Positions 1 through 8,754 of a DNA stretch of 64,000 nucleotides are shown piece by piece. The position numbers and the translations under genes are program-made. Each line of letters starts with the position of its first letter. Within the stretch, counting starts at the first letter, position 1. The notes beneath the pieces were generated by a model. It was given only the letters and a program-made list of their open reading frames with translations, was not told the DNA's origin and did no database searches. Origin of the DNA: Agromyces humatus (GTDB lineage Bacteria > Actinomycetota > Actinomycetes > Actinomycetales > Microbacteriaceae); assembly GCF_021228295.1 (NCBI RefSeq), contig NZ_JAJQPD010000001.1, positions 310,001-374,000 on the forward strand, in the 5' to 3' direction.

Positions 1-426
1 CAGTTGCACCTCGGCGCTCGATTCGGGCAGGTCGTACTGCCCGTTCGAGGTGAGCGAGGCGGTCGGCGTCACGTCGACGACCATCGTCGTCTCGCTCGTC
101 TGCTCGAAGGCGCGATCGGCGAGCACGTCGATGGTCGCGCGTTCGTCGGGCTGCCACACCTCGGCGAACGCCGGCGTGAGATACTCGCGCGCCACCTGGT
201 AGCGGCCACGCGGGCTCGCCGCGGCCTCGATGAAGCCCTGCACGATCTGCTCCTGCGTCGCATCGGTCTGCGGCCCGCGCGCGAACGTGTCGAGCTCGAG
301 CGATTCCTCGACCGGTTCGGGGTCACCGGCGGTGACCGGACCCGAACTCGGCAGGGACACGCAGGCCGTGAGCATAGCGACCAGGATCAGGGCGAGGGAT
401 GTCGCAGCGGCGCGTCGCCTACGCAT
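1..426 (-). CDS. lpqB: LpqB lipoprotein, N-terminal part (runs off window start)
   Basis: Lipoprotein partner of the MtrAB two-component system, exported and lipidated on the outer face of the membrane. The first 142 residues are present and the reading frame is open to base 1. The N-terminus has four arginines, a hydrophobic stretch and a lipobox LTAC with the lipidated Cys at residue 22, followed by a Ser/Pro/Gly linker typical of lipoproteins. The ATG at 426-424 overlaps the end of mtrB by 8 bases, as expected for translational coupling in mtrA-mtrB-lpqB. Identity rests on the lipobox, the position directly after mtrB and the resemblance of the first 140 residues to LpqB. The C-terminal propeller-like domain lies outside the window. 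Confidence 0.9.
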   Translation of the reverse strand, partial: MRRRRAAATSLALILVAMLTACVSLPSSGPVTAGDPEPVEESLELDTFARGPQTDATQEQIVQGFIEAAASPRGRYQVAREYLTPAFAEVWQPDERATIDVLADRAFEQTSETTMVVDVTPTASLTSNGQYDLPESSAEVQL

Positions 427-2176
427 CGCGGGCCTCCTCGGGGGTTCGAGCCGACGGGGATGCCGCGGGCGGAGCATCGGACACATCCGACGCGATCGCG
501 CCGGACCCGTCGCCCGTCTGCGTCGCATCGTCCTCGACCGCCCTGATCATGCCCGTCGGCGGCGGCCCTTCGGCCCCGGCGTCGTCGGGCTCGAGCGGCA
601 GCGGCGAGACGACCGCTGCGGCGTCGGCTGTGCGCGGCAGCGTGAGGCGGAACACCGTGCCGGCGCCGGGCCGTGACCACAGGTCGAGGGTGCCGCCGTG
701 CGCGACGGCGTCTTCGAGCGAGATCGCGAGCCCGAGGCCGGTGCCGCCGATGGTGCGCGTGCGACTCGGATCGGCTCGCCAGAACCGGTCGAACACACGG
801 GCGCTCTCGTCTTGGGTCATGCCGAGTCCGTAATCGCGCACCGAGAGGGCGATGGCCGTGGCGTTGCTGTCGACGGCGACGACGATCGGGCGGCCCTCGC
901 CGTGTTCGATCGCGTTGCCGAGCAGGTTGCGCACGATACGCCGGATGCGGCGAGGGTCGACCTCGGCGTCGAGGTGCCCGCCCGGCGCGACGAGCCGGAG
1001 CTCGCTGCCGCGACCCCGTGCGAGCTCGTTCATGGACTCGATCGCGTCGCCCGCGAGGTGCACGAGGTTCGTCGGCTCGGTCGCGAGCTCGACGGATCCG
1101 GCGTCGTACCGACTGATCTCGAGCAGGTCGGCGAGGAGCACCTCGAAGCGATCGGTCTGCGTGTGCAGCAGTTCGACGGTGCGCGAGGTCGGGCCGGGGA
1201 AGTCATCGCGCTGGCCGTACAGCACGTCGCCCGCCAGCCGGATGGTCGTGAGCGGGGTGCGCAGCTCATGCGAGACGTCGGACACGAACCGCTGCTGCAC
1301 GACCGAGAGCTCGGCGAGCTCGCGGATGCGCGCCTGGAGGCTGTCGGCCATGCCGTTGAACGAGGCCGCGAGCGTGGCGAGCTCGTCTTCGCCGCGCGAG
1401 GGCATGCGCACGCCGAGATCGCCCGCGGCGAGGCGCCGGCTCGTCGCCGCCACGGTGCGGATCGGTTCGATCACCCACCGCACGACGAGGAAGATGATCA
1501 CCGTGAGCAACGCGAGCAGCGCGATCGCACCGACGATGCCGACGAGCTGCATGAAGGCGAGCGAGTCCTGCGCGGCGGCGAAGTTATAGCCGATGTAGAG
1601 CTCGTACCGGCCGGCGCCGGGGGGCGCCTCGAGGTCGCTGCCGACGACCACGCCGGGATCGGTGCCGCCGTCACGGCTCTCGAGCGCGACCGACTGCCAG
1701 AATTGCCCGCCAGGGTTGGCCTGCACCCGCTCGCGCAGCTCGGGCGTGATCACGCTGCTGAGGTCGGGCGCACCGCGGTCGGGCGGGGCGATGCCGCTCG
1801 GCTCCTGGTCGGGTGCCCGGAAGTACGCGATCGCCGCGCTGCCCGAGACGGACTGCACCGTGCGCACGGTCGAGCTCATGAGGCTCTGCAGCGATGCTCG
1901 ATCGGCCGCGTCGGACGAGTCGAGGATGCGCTGCGCCGCGACGGTCGCGTTGTTCGAGGCGTCGAGCACGCGGTCGAGCTGCTGCTGGAAGATGTTCGAC
2001 GCCACGCTGAACGAGATGTAGGCGCCGATGACGAGGATCGCGAGCGACGAGAGGGCGAGCGTGATGATTACGGTGCGGAACTGCAGTGAGCGCCGCCAGA
2101 GCGCGACGAGGCGCCGCGGCTCCTCTCGCCACCACCCGGGCTGGAACCGCCCCCGAGCCTCGGCCGCCGCCGTCAT
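419..2176 (-). CDS. mtrB: MtrB sensor histidine kinase
   Basis: Membrane sensor kinase that phosphorylates MtrA and controls cell wall and division genes in actinobacteria. The protein is 585 residues. Residues 1-35 are cytoplasmic and basic. A first membrane helix (about 36-62), an extracellular sensor domain, a second helix (about 225-250) and a HAMP segment follow. The dimerisation H-box has phospho-acceptor His303 in the context SHELRTPL. The ATP-binding domain shows an N-box (RNLLGNAIEH), a G1 box (DYGLGM) and a G2 box (GGTGLGLAI). The acidic, Ala/Pro-rich tail is unstructured. The start was placed at the ATG 8 bases after mtrA, because the longer open frame is out-of-frame mtrA coding DNA. 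Family membership is clear from the motifs and operon order. Confidence 0.96.
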   Translation of the reverse strand: MTAAAEARGRFQPGWWREEPRRLVALWRRSLQFRTVIITLALSSLAILVIGAYISFSVASNIFQQQLDRVLDASNNATVAAQRILDSSDAADRASLQSLMSSTVRTVQSVSGSAAIAYFRAPDQEPSGIAPPDRGAPDLSSVITPELRERVQANPGGQFWQSVALESRDGGTDPGVVVGSDLEAPPGAGRYELYIGYNFAAAQDSLAFMQLVGIVGAIALLALLTVIIFLVVRWVIEPIRTVAATSRRLAAGDLGVRMPSRGEDELATLAASFNGMADSLQARIRELAELSVVQQRFVSDVSHELRTPLTTIRLAGDVLYGQRDDFPGPTSRTVELLHTQTDRFEVLLADLLEISRYDAGSVELATEPTNLVHLAGDAIESMNELARGRGSELRLVAPGGHLDAEVDPRRIRRIVRNLLGNAIEHGEGRPIVVAVDSNATAIALSVRDYGLGMTQDESARVFDRFWRADPSRTRTIGGTGLGLAISLEDAVAHGGTLDLWSRPGAGTVFRLTLPRTADAAAVVSPLPLEPDDAGAEGPPPTGMIRAVEDDATQTGDGSGAIASDVSDAPPAASPSARTPEEARDA

Positions 2177-2184
2177 CGGCCGCC

Positions 2185-2865
2185 CTAGGTCGTCGCGCCG
2201 GCGCGATAGCCGACGCCGCGCACCGTCATCACGATGCGGGGGTTGTCGGGGTCGTGCTCGACTTTCGCGCGCAGGCGCTGCACATGCACGTTGACGAGCC
2301 GGGTGTCGGCCTTGTAGTGGTAGCCCCAGACCTGTTCGAGCAGCATCTCGCGGGTGAACACCTGCTGGGGCTTCGAGGCGAGCGTGAGCAGCAGGTCGAA
2401 CTCGAGGGGCGTCAGGTTGATGCGGGTCTCGCCGCGACGCACCTCGTGACCGGCGGCGTCGATGACGAGGTCGCCGATGCCGAGCGTCGCCGCGACCGGC
2501 TCGGGTGAGGGGCGCAGGCGGGTACGGATGCGCGCCACGAGCTCTTTCGGGTTGAACGGCTTGACCATGTAGTCGTCGGCGCCCGATTCGAGGCCGCGCA
2601 CGACGTCGGTAGTGTCGGACTTGGCGGTCAGCATGATGATCGGCGTGCCGGACTCCGCGCGGATCCTTCCGCACACCTCGATGCCGTCGACACCGGGCAG
2701 CATGAGGTCGAGCAGCACCAGGTCGGGCTTCGACTCGCGGAACGCGGCGAGCGCGCCTGAGCCGTCGGCGCAGAACACGGGCTCGAAGCCCTCGGTGCGC
2801 AGCACGATGCCGATCATCTCGGCGAGGGCCGTGTCGTCATCGACGACGAGTACGCGTGGAGGCAT
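2185..2865 (-). CDS. mtrA: MtrA response regulator
   Basis: DNA-binding response regulator of the essential MtrAB system, OmpR/PhoB class, 226 residues. The receiver domain has the acidic pair Asp9-Asp10, phospho-acceptor Asp53 (LLDLMLPG) and Lys102 (KPF). The C-terminal winged helix ends in the usual VRGVGYR motif. It is the first gene of mtrA-mtrB-lpqB, all on the minus strand with short gaps or overlaps, and is transcribed away from the plus-strand membrane gene at 3046. A purine-rich GAGAAG precedes the ATG at a normal distance. In mycobacteria and corynebacteria MtrA regulates cell wall hydrolases and replication. The same role here is inferred from orthology. Confidence 0.97.
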   Translation of the reverse strand: MPPRVLVVDDDTALAEMIGIVLRTEGFEPVFCADGSGALAAFRESKPDLVLLDLMLPGVDGIEVCGRIRAESGTPIIMLTAKSDTTDVVRGLESGADDYMVKPFNPKELVARIRTRLRPSPEPVAATLGIGDLVIDAAGHEVRRGETRINLTPLEFDLLLTLASKPQQVFTREMLLEQVWGYHYKADTRLVNVHVQRLRAKVEHDPDNPRIVMTVRGVGYRAGATT

Positions 2866-3045
2866 CTGTTCTTCTCTGTCAGTCGCCGCGGTGAGCCGGG
2901 CAGAATCCAGTGCGTCAACACTAGCCGTTCAGGCCGACGGGCGGCCGGATGTCCCGTGGACGGCCATCGTGCGATGCGAGGGCCGCCGCGGAGGTCGGTC
3001 GAATGTGAAAGCATGGGGAAACCCCGCCGGAAGGAGCGCGTACAG

Positions 3046-4245
3046 GTGTCGGATCACGACTGGCAGGCGCCCGGCGGCGCTCCTTCGCCCGGCCCCGTCC
3101 CCGGCGCCCCCTCAGGCGCGCCCGCACCCGGGTACGGGTCGCAGCCCGGCGGCGGGTCATCCGATTCGCCCTACGGCGCACCGCTGCCGCCGCCCCTGCA
3201 CGGCGCACCGGGCGCGTGGGCGCCGCCGCCCAAGCCCGGACTGCTTCCGCTGCGGCCGCTGGGTTTCGGCACCCTGCTGTGGGCGCCGTTCACCGTGCTG
3301 CGGCGCAACCCGGCGGCCACGTTCGGCAGCGGCCTCGTCGTGCAGCTCGTCTCGGCGGTCGCGACCATCGCCGTCGTCGTGCCGTTCCTCATCTTCACGT
3401 TCTCGCGCATCGAGAACGCGGCATCCGAAGACCTCGACGCCCTTCTGGCGGGCAGCGTCGGCGGCTTCCTGCTCGTGATGCTGGTGCCGATCGCGATCTC
3501 GGTCGTCGCGGCGGCGTTCCTGCAGGGCGTCATGGTCGTCGAGGTCGCGACCGGCACGCTCGGCGAGCGGCTCAGCTTCGGTGCGCTGTGGCGCAGGGCC
3601 GCGAAGCGCATCGGGCCGCTGCTCGGGTGGACCGCGATCGTCACGCTCGCGGTGCTCCTCATCGTCGCGGCGTTCGTCGCCGTCATCGTCGTCGGAGCGG
3701 TCACGTCGCCGGCCGCCCTGGTCGTCGCGATCGTCGCGACGCTGCTCGGGGGGCTCGGGGTCGCCGTGCTCGCCTTCTGGATCGGCACCAAGCTCTCGAT
3801 CGTGCCGAGCATCATCGTGCTCGAGGGCGCGGGCATCGGCACCGCCGTACGTCGATCGTGGCGGCTCACGAACGGCTACTTCTGGCGCACGCTGGGCACC
3901 CTGCTGCTCGTGGCGCTCATCCTGAACTTCGCGGCGCAGGTCGTCGTGCAGCCGATCTCGCTCCTCGGCAGCATCGTCTCGGTGCTCATCGACCCGAACG
4001 GCACGGGCGCAGGGCTGACTGTCACGATCATCACGACGGTCGTGACGCTCATCCTCTCCATCGTGATCGGCGCGATCACGGCGGTGGTGCAGGCGGCGCT
4101 CGTCGCGGTCATCTACGTCGACCTGCGCATGCGTCACGAGGGCCTCGACCTCGAGCTCGCGCGCACCGTCGAGATGCGCGACGCGGGCCACCCGGTCGGC
4201 GATCCGTTCGCGCCGCCCGCAACCGCTGGGGCGCCTGCGACGTGA
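3046..4245 (+). CDS. Membrane protein with glycerophosphoryl diester phosphodiesterase-type membrane domain
   Basis: Integral membrane protein of 399 residues with no catalytic domain visible. Residues 1-60 are a Pro/Gly-rich cytoplasmic segment. About six to eight hydrophobic helices follow, resembling the membrane domain found N-terminal to some glycerophosphodiester phosphodiesterases. A GTG start was chosen because AAGGAG lies 9 bases upstream and the Pro/Gly-rich segment starts here; the open frame extends further upstream. The stop overlaps the GTG of the DUF4129 gene in a GTGA arrangement. It is the first gene of a five-gene run ending in MoxR and DUF58 that is commonly seen beside mtrAB in actinobacteria. 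Function is unknown; a role in envelope maintenance is inferred only from the neighbourhood. Confidence 0.8.
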   Translation: MSDHDWQAPGGAPSPGPVPGAPSGAPAPGYGSQPGGGSSDSPYGAPLPPPLHGAPGAWAPPPKPGLLPLRPLGFGTLLWAPFTVLRRNPAATFGSGLVVQLVSAVATIAVVVPFLIFTFSRIENAASEDLDALLAGSVGGFLLVMLVPIAISVVAAAFLQGVMVVEVATGTLGERLSFGALWRRAAKRIGPLLGWTAIVTLAVLLIVAAFVAVIVVGAVTSPAALVVAIVATLLGGLGVAVLAFWIGTKLSIVPSIIVLEGAGIGTAVRRSWRLTNGYFWRTLGTLLLVALILNFAAQVVVQPISLLGSIVSVLIDPNGTGAGLTVTIITTVVTLILSIVIGAITAVVQAALVAVIYVDLRMRHEGLDLELARTVEMRDAGHPVGDPFAPPATAGAPAT

Positions 4246-4913
4246 TCTCGACCTCGCCGGCGGCGACCCCGCTCGTTCCCGACGCCGATGAGGCGCGCCA
4301 GTGGCTCACCGACGAGCTCTCGAAGCCCGAGTACCAGGCGGCGCAGCCCACCGCGTTCGACCTCGCGATGCAGGCCGTGCGCGACTGGTTCGCCGAACTC
4401 CTCGCCGGCGCGACCGGGGTGCCCGGTCCCGTCCTCACGCTCATCGTCGTGATCGTCGTCGCCGCCCTCGTCGTGGTCGCCTTCCTCGTGTTCGGGCTCC
4501 CGCGTCTGCGTCGTGTCAACCCCGCGACGGTGCCGCTGTTCGACGACGGCGACCGACGCGATCTCGCCGCGTTGCGCCGCGCAGCCGCCGCGGCCGCGAC
4601 CGCAGGCGATTGGCCGCTCGCGATCGAGGAGCGCTTCCGTGCGATCGTTCGCGGACTGGTCGATCGCGACCTCGTGCACGTGCACCCCGGCACGACGGCA
4701 CGCGCCTTCGCCGATGCCACGACGCGCGCGTTCCCCGAGCACGATGCCGAACTCCGTGCCGCGGCCGCCGCATTCGAGGCGGTGCGCTACCTCGGGCAGC
4801 CTGGTGACCCGGCCGAGTACGAGCGAGTCACCGCGCTCGAGACACGGCTCGCGGCTGCACGCTCGGCCGAGGTCCCGGCACCGGCCGACGCGTCTCCCGA
4901 GGCCGTGCGATGA
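4242..4913 (+). CDS. DUF4129 domain membrane protein
   Basis: Protein of 223 residues with one strong membrane helix (about residues 64-88) and a C-terminal soluble domain of the DUF4129 type, containing the usual W-x-x-A-I-E-E-R-F-R-A core (WPLAIEERFRAIV) and an R-x-F-A-D segment. DUF4129 proteins occur next to MoxR and DUF58 genes; in some families the domain is fused to transglutaminase-like membrane proteins. Function is unknown. The GTG start overlaps the previous stop by 4 bases and the stop overlaps the next ATG by 4 bases, so the three genes are almost certainly co-translated. The longer open frame upstream is antiphase to the previous gene and was discarded. Confidence 0.85.
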   Translation: MISTSPAATPLVPDADEARQWLTDELSKPEYQAAQPTAFDLAMQAVRDWFAELLAGATGVPGPVLTLIVVIVVAALVVVAFLVFGLPRLRRVNPATVPLFDDGDRRDLAALRRAAAAAATAGDWPLAIEERFRAIVRGLVDRDLVHVHPGTTARAFADATTRAFPEHDAELRAAAAAFEAVRYLGQPGDPAEYERVTALETRLAAARSAEVPAPADASPEAVR

Positions 4914-6196
4914 GCGGTGCACCCGCTGTGGCCCGAGCAACCGCGAGCACTGCCGAGCCTGGCCCGATCGACGCCGCGGTGGCCCTCACGCCCACCCTGC
5001 GGGCGAGCGTGCGCCGGCGCCGCATCTGGTTCGGCTTCGCCGCGCTGCTCGTCCTCGGCGCGGTCGTGCTCTTCGTCGTGCAGGGCGCGGTGAGCGGCGG
5101 CGGCCCACGGCTCGGCGCCGACAACCCGGCCCCGACCGGCGCGAGGGCGCTCATCGAGGTCCTCGGCGATCATGGTGTCACCGTCACCGACGCTCGCTCG
5201 TACGATGCGGCACTCGAGGGCGCCCGTGGTGGCGCAACCGTCGTGATCTACGACGAGTACGGTCTGCTCGGCGACGATCGGCTCGCACGGCTCGCCGTCG
5301 TCGCGAACCGGCTGGTGGTCGTCGAGCCGGGCTTCGGCGCACTCGAGGCGATCGCGCCCGGGGTGCGTCACGCCGGTGCGGCGACGGGCGCGCTCGACGA
5401 CGTCGACTGCGCCGTGCCGACCGCCCAGCGCGCGGCGTCCCTCTCAGACGGGCAGCGCCTCCTGGCCGTCGACGACGAAGCGCTCGACGCCGGGTGGGTC
5501 GGGTGCTTCCGCGACGGCGAGTTCGGGCATGCCGTCGTGTTCGGCGACGCCGAAGGCGGCTCCGAGATCGCCGTCGTCGCCGCCACGACCCCCTTCGAGA
5601 ACGGCCGCATCGCCGAGCACGGCAACGCCGCCCTCGCCATCGGCCTCGCCGGCGCATCCCACGACCTCGTCTGGTACCTCCCCGGTCCGGGCGACGCCGA
5701 CGCCGACGCGGCGCCGACCCTCGCCGACCTGACGCCCGGCTGGGTCAGCCCGGTGCTCGTGCTCGCCATCATGGTGGTCATCGCCGCGGGCGTGTGGCAG
5801 GGTCGTCGATTCGGCCCGCTCGTCGCCGAGAACCTCCCCGTGCACATCCCCGCCGGCGAGACGAGCGAAGGGCGCGCCCGCCTGTACGCGCGCAACACCG
5901 CGCGCACCCACGCGCTCGACCAGTTGCGCATCGGCGCCATCCAGCGCATCGCCTCGGCGCTCCGGTTGCCACGCACCGCTCACGTCGACGACGTCGCCTC
6001 CGCCGCGGCCGCGGCGACCCGACGTGAGCCGGCCGCGGTGCGCCGAATCCTCGCCGACGACGCACCCACCGGCGATCGAGATCTCGTGCGGCTCGCCGCC
6101 GAACTCACCACGCTCGAAGACCAGGTGCGGGCCACGCTCGCGCCTGCGACATCCCACCCCGAAGCCGGGGACGACACCGCAGGAAGGCGACCATGA
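4910..6196 (+). CDS. DUF4350 domain membrane protein
   Basis: Protein of 428 residues. After a short cytoplasmic N-terminus there is one membrane helix (about 41-62), an exported DUF4350 domain with a GATase1-like fold (the region beginning DNPAPTGARALIEVLGDHG), a second helix near residues 280-300 and a cytoplasmic tail. DUF4350 proteins are a standard member of the MoxR/DUF58/DUF4129 cluster in actinobacteria. The domain may bind a ligand or partner, but no catalytic residue could be assigned. It overlaps both neighbours by 4 bases (ATGA). Family assignment is good and the biochemical role is unknown. Confidence 0.85.
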   Translation: MSGAPAVARATASTAEPGPIDAAVALTPTLRASVRRRRIWFGFAALLVLGAVVLFVVQGAVSGGGPRLGADNPAPTGARALIEVLGDHGVTVTDARSYDAALEGARGGATVVIYDEYGLLGDDRLARLAVVANRLVVVEPGFGALEAIAPGVRHAGAATGALDDVDCAVPTAQRAASLSDGQRLLAVDDEALDAGWVGCFRDGEFGHAVVFGDAEGGSEIAVVAATTPFENGRIAEHGNAALAIGLAGASHDLVWYLPGPGDADADAAPTLADLTPGWVSPVLVLAIMVVIAAGVWQGRRFGPLVAENLPVHIPAGETSEGRARLYARNTARTHALDQLRIGAIQRIASALRLPRTAHVDDVASAAAAATRREPAAVRRILADDAPTGDRDLVRLAAELTTLEDQVRATLAPATSHPEAGDDTAGRRP

Positions 6197-7245
6197 CCGA
6201 CCCGATCGCAACCGATCCGACGACCCCGCAGCAGGCCGACGCCGCGCCGGGCGCACCGGCGGGCACGGCGGCCGGTGCGGCTCCCCCGCACCCCGACGAC
6301 GAACTGCGTGCCGCCCTCAACCGTGTGCGCACCGAGGTCGGCAAGGCGGTCGTCGGCCAAGACGGCGCGGTCACCGGGCTCATCATCGCCCTGCTGACCC
6401 GCGGCCACGTGCTGCTCGAGGGGGTGCCGGGTGTCGCCAAGACCCTGCTCGTGCGCACGCTCAGCCGCACGCTGCGCCTCGAGACGCGGCGACTGCAGTT
6501 CACGCCCGACCTCATGCCGGGCGATGTCACCGGCTCGCTCGCCTACGACCCGCGCTCAGGCGAGTTCGCGTTCCGCGAAGGGCCGGTGTTCACCAACATC
6601 CTGCTCGCCGATGAGATCAACCGCACCCCGCCGAAGACGCAGTCGGCGCTACTCGAGGCCATGGAGGAGCGCCAGGTCTCGGCCGACGGCGTCACCCGGC
6701 CGTTGCCCGACCCGTTCATGGTCGCCGCGACGCAGAACCCCATCGAGTACGAGGGCACCTACGCGCTGCCCGAGGCGCAGCTCGACCGGTTCCTGCTGAA
6801 GCTCGTGCTCGACATCCCCGAGCGCGACTCCGAGCTGGCGTTGCTGCGCCGGCACGCCGACGGCTTCGACCCGCACGACCTCGCCGCGGCGGGCGTCGAA
6901 CCCGTGCTCGGAGCGGCCGAGCTCGCTGCCGCGCGCGCGGCGGCGGCGGCCGTGCGCGTCGAGGACGACGTGCTCGGCTACCTCGTCGACTTGGCTCGCG
7001 CCACCCGGCGCAGCCCGTCGATGCGGCTCGGCGTGAGCCCGCGCGGCACCACCGGGCTGCTCGCCGCCTCGAAGGCGTGGGCGTGGCTCACCGGCTACGA
7101 GTCGCTCACACCCGACCACGTGCAGGCGATGCTGCTGCCCGTGTGGCGGCACCGGGTGCAACTGCGGCCCGAGGCCGAGCTCGAGGGTGTGTCGGTCGAC
7201 GCGGTGCTGCGTTCGATCGTGCAACAGGTGCAGGTCCCCCTCTGA
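6193..7245 (+). CDS. MoxR-family AAA+ ATPase
   Basis: AAA+ chaperone-like ATPase of 350 residues. The Walker A motif is GVPGVAKTL (residues 77-85), Walker B is NILLADEIN (about 135-143), and a sensor-1 Asn sits in ATQNP (residue 182). The C-terminal lid carries the SPRG-type segment (SPRGT) typical of MoxR. The first 35 residues are an Ala/Pro-rich extension. MoxR ATPases work with DUF58 or VWA partners to mature or insert protein complexes. The DUF58 gene follows 17 bases downstream, so the two form a likely functional pair. The targets here are unknown. Confidence 0.95.
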   Translation: MTDPIATDPTTPQQADAAPGAPAGTAAGAAPPHPDDELRAALNRVRTEVGKAVVGQDGAVTGLIIALLTRGHVLLEGVPGVAKTLLVRTLSRTLRLETRRLQFTPDLMPGDVTGSLAYDPRSGEFAFREGPVFTNILLADEINRTPPKTQSALLEAMEERQVSADGVTRPLPDPFMVAATQNPIEYEGTYALPEAQLDRFLLKLVLDIPERDSELALLRRHADGFDPHDLAAAGVEPVLGAAELAAARAAAAAVRVEDDVLGYLVDLARATRRSPSMRLGVSPRGTTGLLAASKAWAWLTGYESLTPDHVQAMLLPVWRHRVQLRPEAELEGVSVDAVLRSIVQQVQVPL

Positions 7246-7262
7246 GATGGCGCTGATCTGAG

Positions 7263-8600
7263 ATGGCACCGACCGGTCGGTTCGCGCTCGTCCTCGCGCT
7301 CGGGGTCGTCCCCGTCGTCGTCGCGGGGCTCGCCGGCGCGCCCGAGGCCTGGCTCGCGCTCGTGGGATGGTTGCTCATCGTCATCGTGGCGGCGTCGGTC
7401 GACCTGGCCCTCGCCGCGTCGCCGCGGCGCGTGGCGCTGACGCGCGAGCTCCCCGATCGGGTGCGGCTCGGCGAGCCGGTCACCTCGGTGCTGACGGTGC
7501 ACAACCTCGGTCCCCGCACGCTTCGCGCGACGATGCGTGATGCGTGGGAGCCGTCGGCCGGCGTCATCGGGCCCAACCGCACCGCTCGGTCGATTCCGCC
7601 CGGCGAACGACGGCGCATCGTGCTCGACCTGCTGCCGCAGCGTCGCGGTGACCGTCGCACGACGCAGGTGACGATCCGGTCTGCGGGGCCGCTGCGGCTC
7701 TGGTCACGGCAGGCGACCCTCGCCTCGCCCGGCCGGGTGCGTGTCCTTCCGCCGTTCCACTCTCGCGCGCACCTGCCGTCGCGGCTCACGAGGCTGCGCG
7801 AGCTCGACGGCCGAACCCCGCTGCTCATCCGCGGCCAGGGCACCGAGTTCGACTCCATCCGCGAGTACGTGCGCGGCGACGACGTGCGCTCGGTCGACTG
7901 GCGTGCGACCGCGCGACATGCCGACCCCGAGGTGCCAGGCGGCATGCGGCTGATGGTGCGCACGTGGCGCCCCGAACGTGATCGCCGCATCGTGATCGTC
8001 GCCGACACCTCGCGCACCGCCGCGGCCCGCATCGCCGACGAACCCCGGCTCGACACCGCCTACGAGGCCTCGCTGCTGCTCGCGGCGCTCGCCACCCACG
8101 CCGGCGACAAGGTCGACTTCCTCGCCACCGACCGGCGACTGCGCGGCCGCGTGCACGGCGCCACCGGCCCAGAGCTGCTCGCGCGCATGGTCGACACGAT
8201 GGCGGGCATCGACGCCGAGCTCGTCGAGGCCGACTGGGCGATCGTTCCGGGTCAGGTGCGCCGGGTGACCAGTCGCCACGCGCTCGTCGTCCTGATCACC
8301 GCCGCCGACTCCCCCGGCAGCGCGCGGGGGCTGCTCTCGGTGCTGCCGCAGCTCACCTCACGGCACACCGTGGTCGTGGCATCCGTCGCCGACCCGGCGC
8401 TCATCGACGCGAGCCGCAGTCGCGGCGACCTCGACGAGGTCTATCGCGCCGCCGCGGCCGAGCGCGGTCTCAACGACGCCGAGCGCGTCGGTGCGGCGAT
8501 CCGCCGGCTCGGTGCCCTCACCGTGACCGCGGCGCCGCACGAGCTGCCGCCCGCCCTCGCCGACCGCTATCTCGAGTTGAAGGCATCCGGCAAGCTCTGA
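7263..8600 (+). CDS. DUF58 domain protein (MoxR partner)
   Basis: Protein of 445 residues with two N-terminal membrane helices (about 6-25 and 30-50). A beta-rich region follows, then the DUF58 signature at about residues 195-219 (EFDSIREYVRGDDVRSVDWRA), and a VWA-like C-terminal domain beginning at RRIVIVADTSRT. DUF58 proteins accompany MoxR ATPases. The ATG is preceded by a short direct duplication of TCTGAGATGGC, which creates a four-codon reading frame (7247-7261) ending one base before the start. This may couple translation to moxR or may be chance. Function is inferred from family and neighbourhood only. Confidence 0.9.
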   Translation: MAPTGRFALVLALGVVPVVVAGLAGAPEAWLALVGWLLIVIVAASVDLALAASPRRVALTRELPDRVRLGEPVTSVLTVHNLGPRTLRATMRDAWEPSAGVIGPNRTARSIPPGERRRIVLDLLPQRRGDRRTTQVTIRSAGPLRLWSRQATLASPGRVRVLPPFHSRAHLPSRLTRLRELDGRTPLLIRGQGTEFDSIREYVRGDDVRSVDWRATARHADPEVPGGMRLMVRTWRPERDRRIVIVADTSRTAAARIADEPRLDTAYEASLLLAALATHAGDKVDFLATDRRLRGRVHGATGPELLARMVDTMAGIDAELVEADWAIVPGQVRRVTSRHALVVLITAADSPGSARGLLSVLPQLTSRHTVVVASVADPALIDASRSRGDLDEVYRAAAAERGLNDAERVGAAIRRLGALTVTAAPHELPPALADRYLELKASGKL

Positions 8601-8640
8601 GGCCGGCGGCCAATCCGCGAGGCACCCGCCGGTTGCCCGT

Positions 8641-8714
8641 TCGCAGGACATCGACCAGTTCGCAGGACGAGGCAGCGCCCGTGGTGTCCTGTGAACCGGC
8701 CGATGTCCTGTCAA
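8641..8714. repeat. Imperfect inverted repeat between convergent genes
   Basis: Two arms of about 28-29 bases (8641-8669 and 8687-8714) are imperfect reverse complements, with mostly C/T differences that would still pair as G-U and one single-base gap. Each arm contains the words GCAGGACATCG or its complement. It sits in the 154-bp space between the convergent DUF58 and SpoIIM-like genes, so it could act as a bidirectional terminator or be a copy of a dispersed repeat. No T-run follows. Confidence 0.5.
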
Positions 8715-8754
8715 CCCAAAGGTCAGGCTGCCCGATGCGCCACCTTCAGCGTGC

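Noticed and set aside
698-2089. Plus-strand open frame of 463 codons
   Set aside because: It is antisense to mtrB, whose kinase motifs are unambiguous; long shadow frames are expected in GC-rich DNA.
3157-4191. Minus-strand open frame of 344 codons
   Set aside because: It is antisense to the membrane protein gene at 3046-4245, and its Asp/Arg/His composition is typical of a shadow frame.
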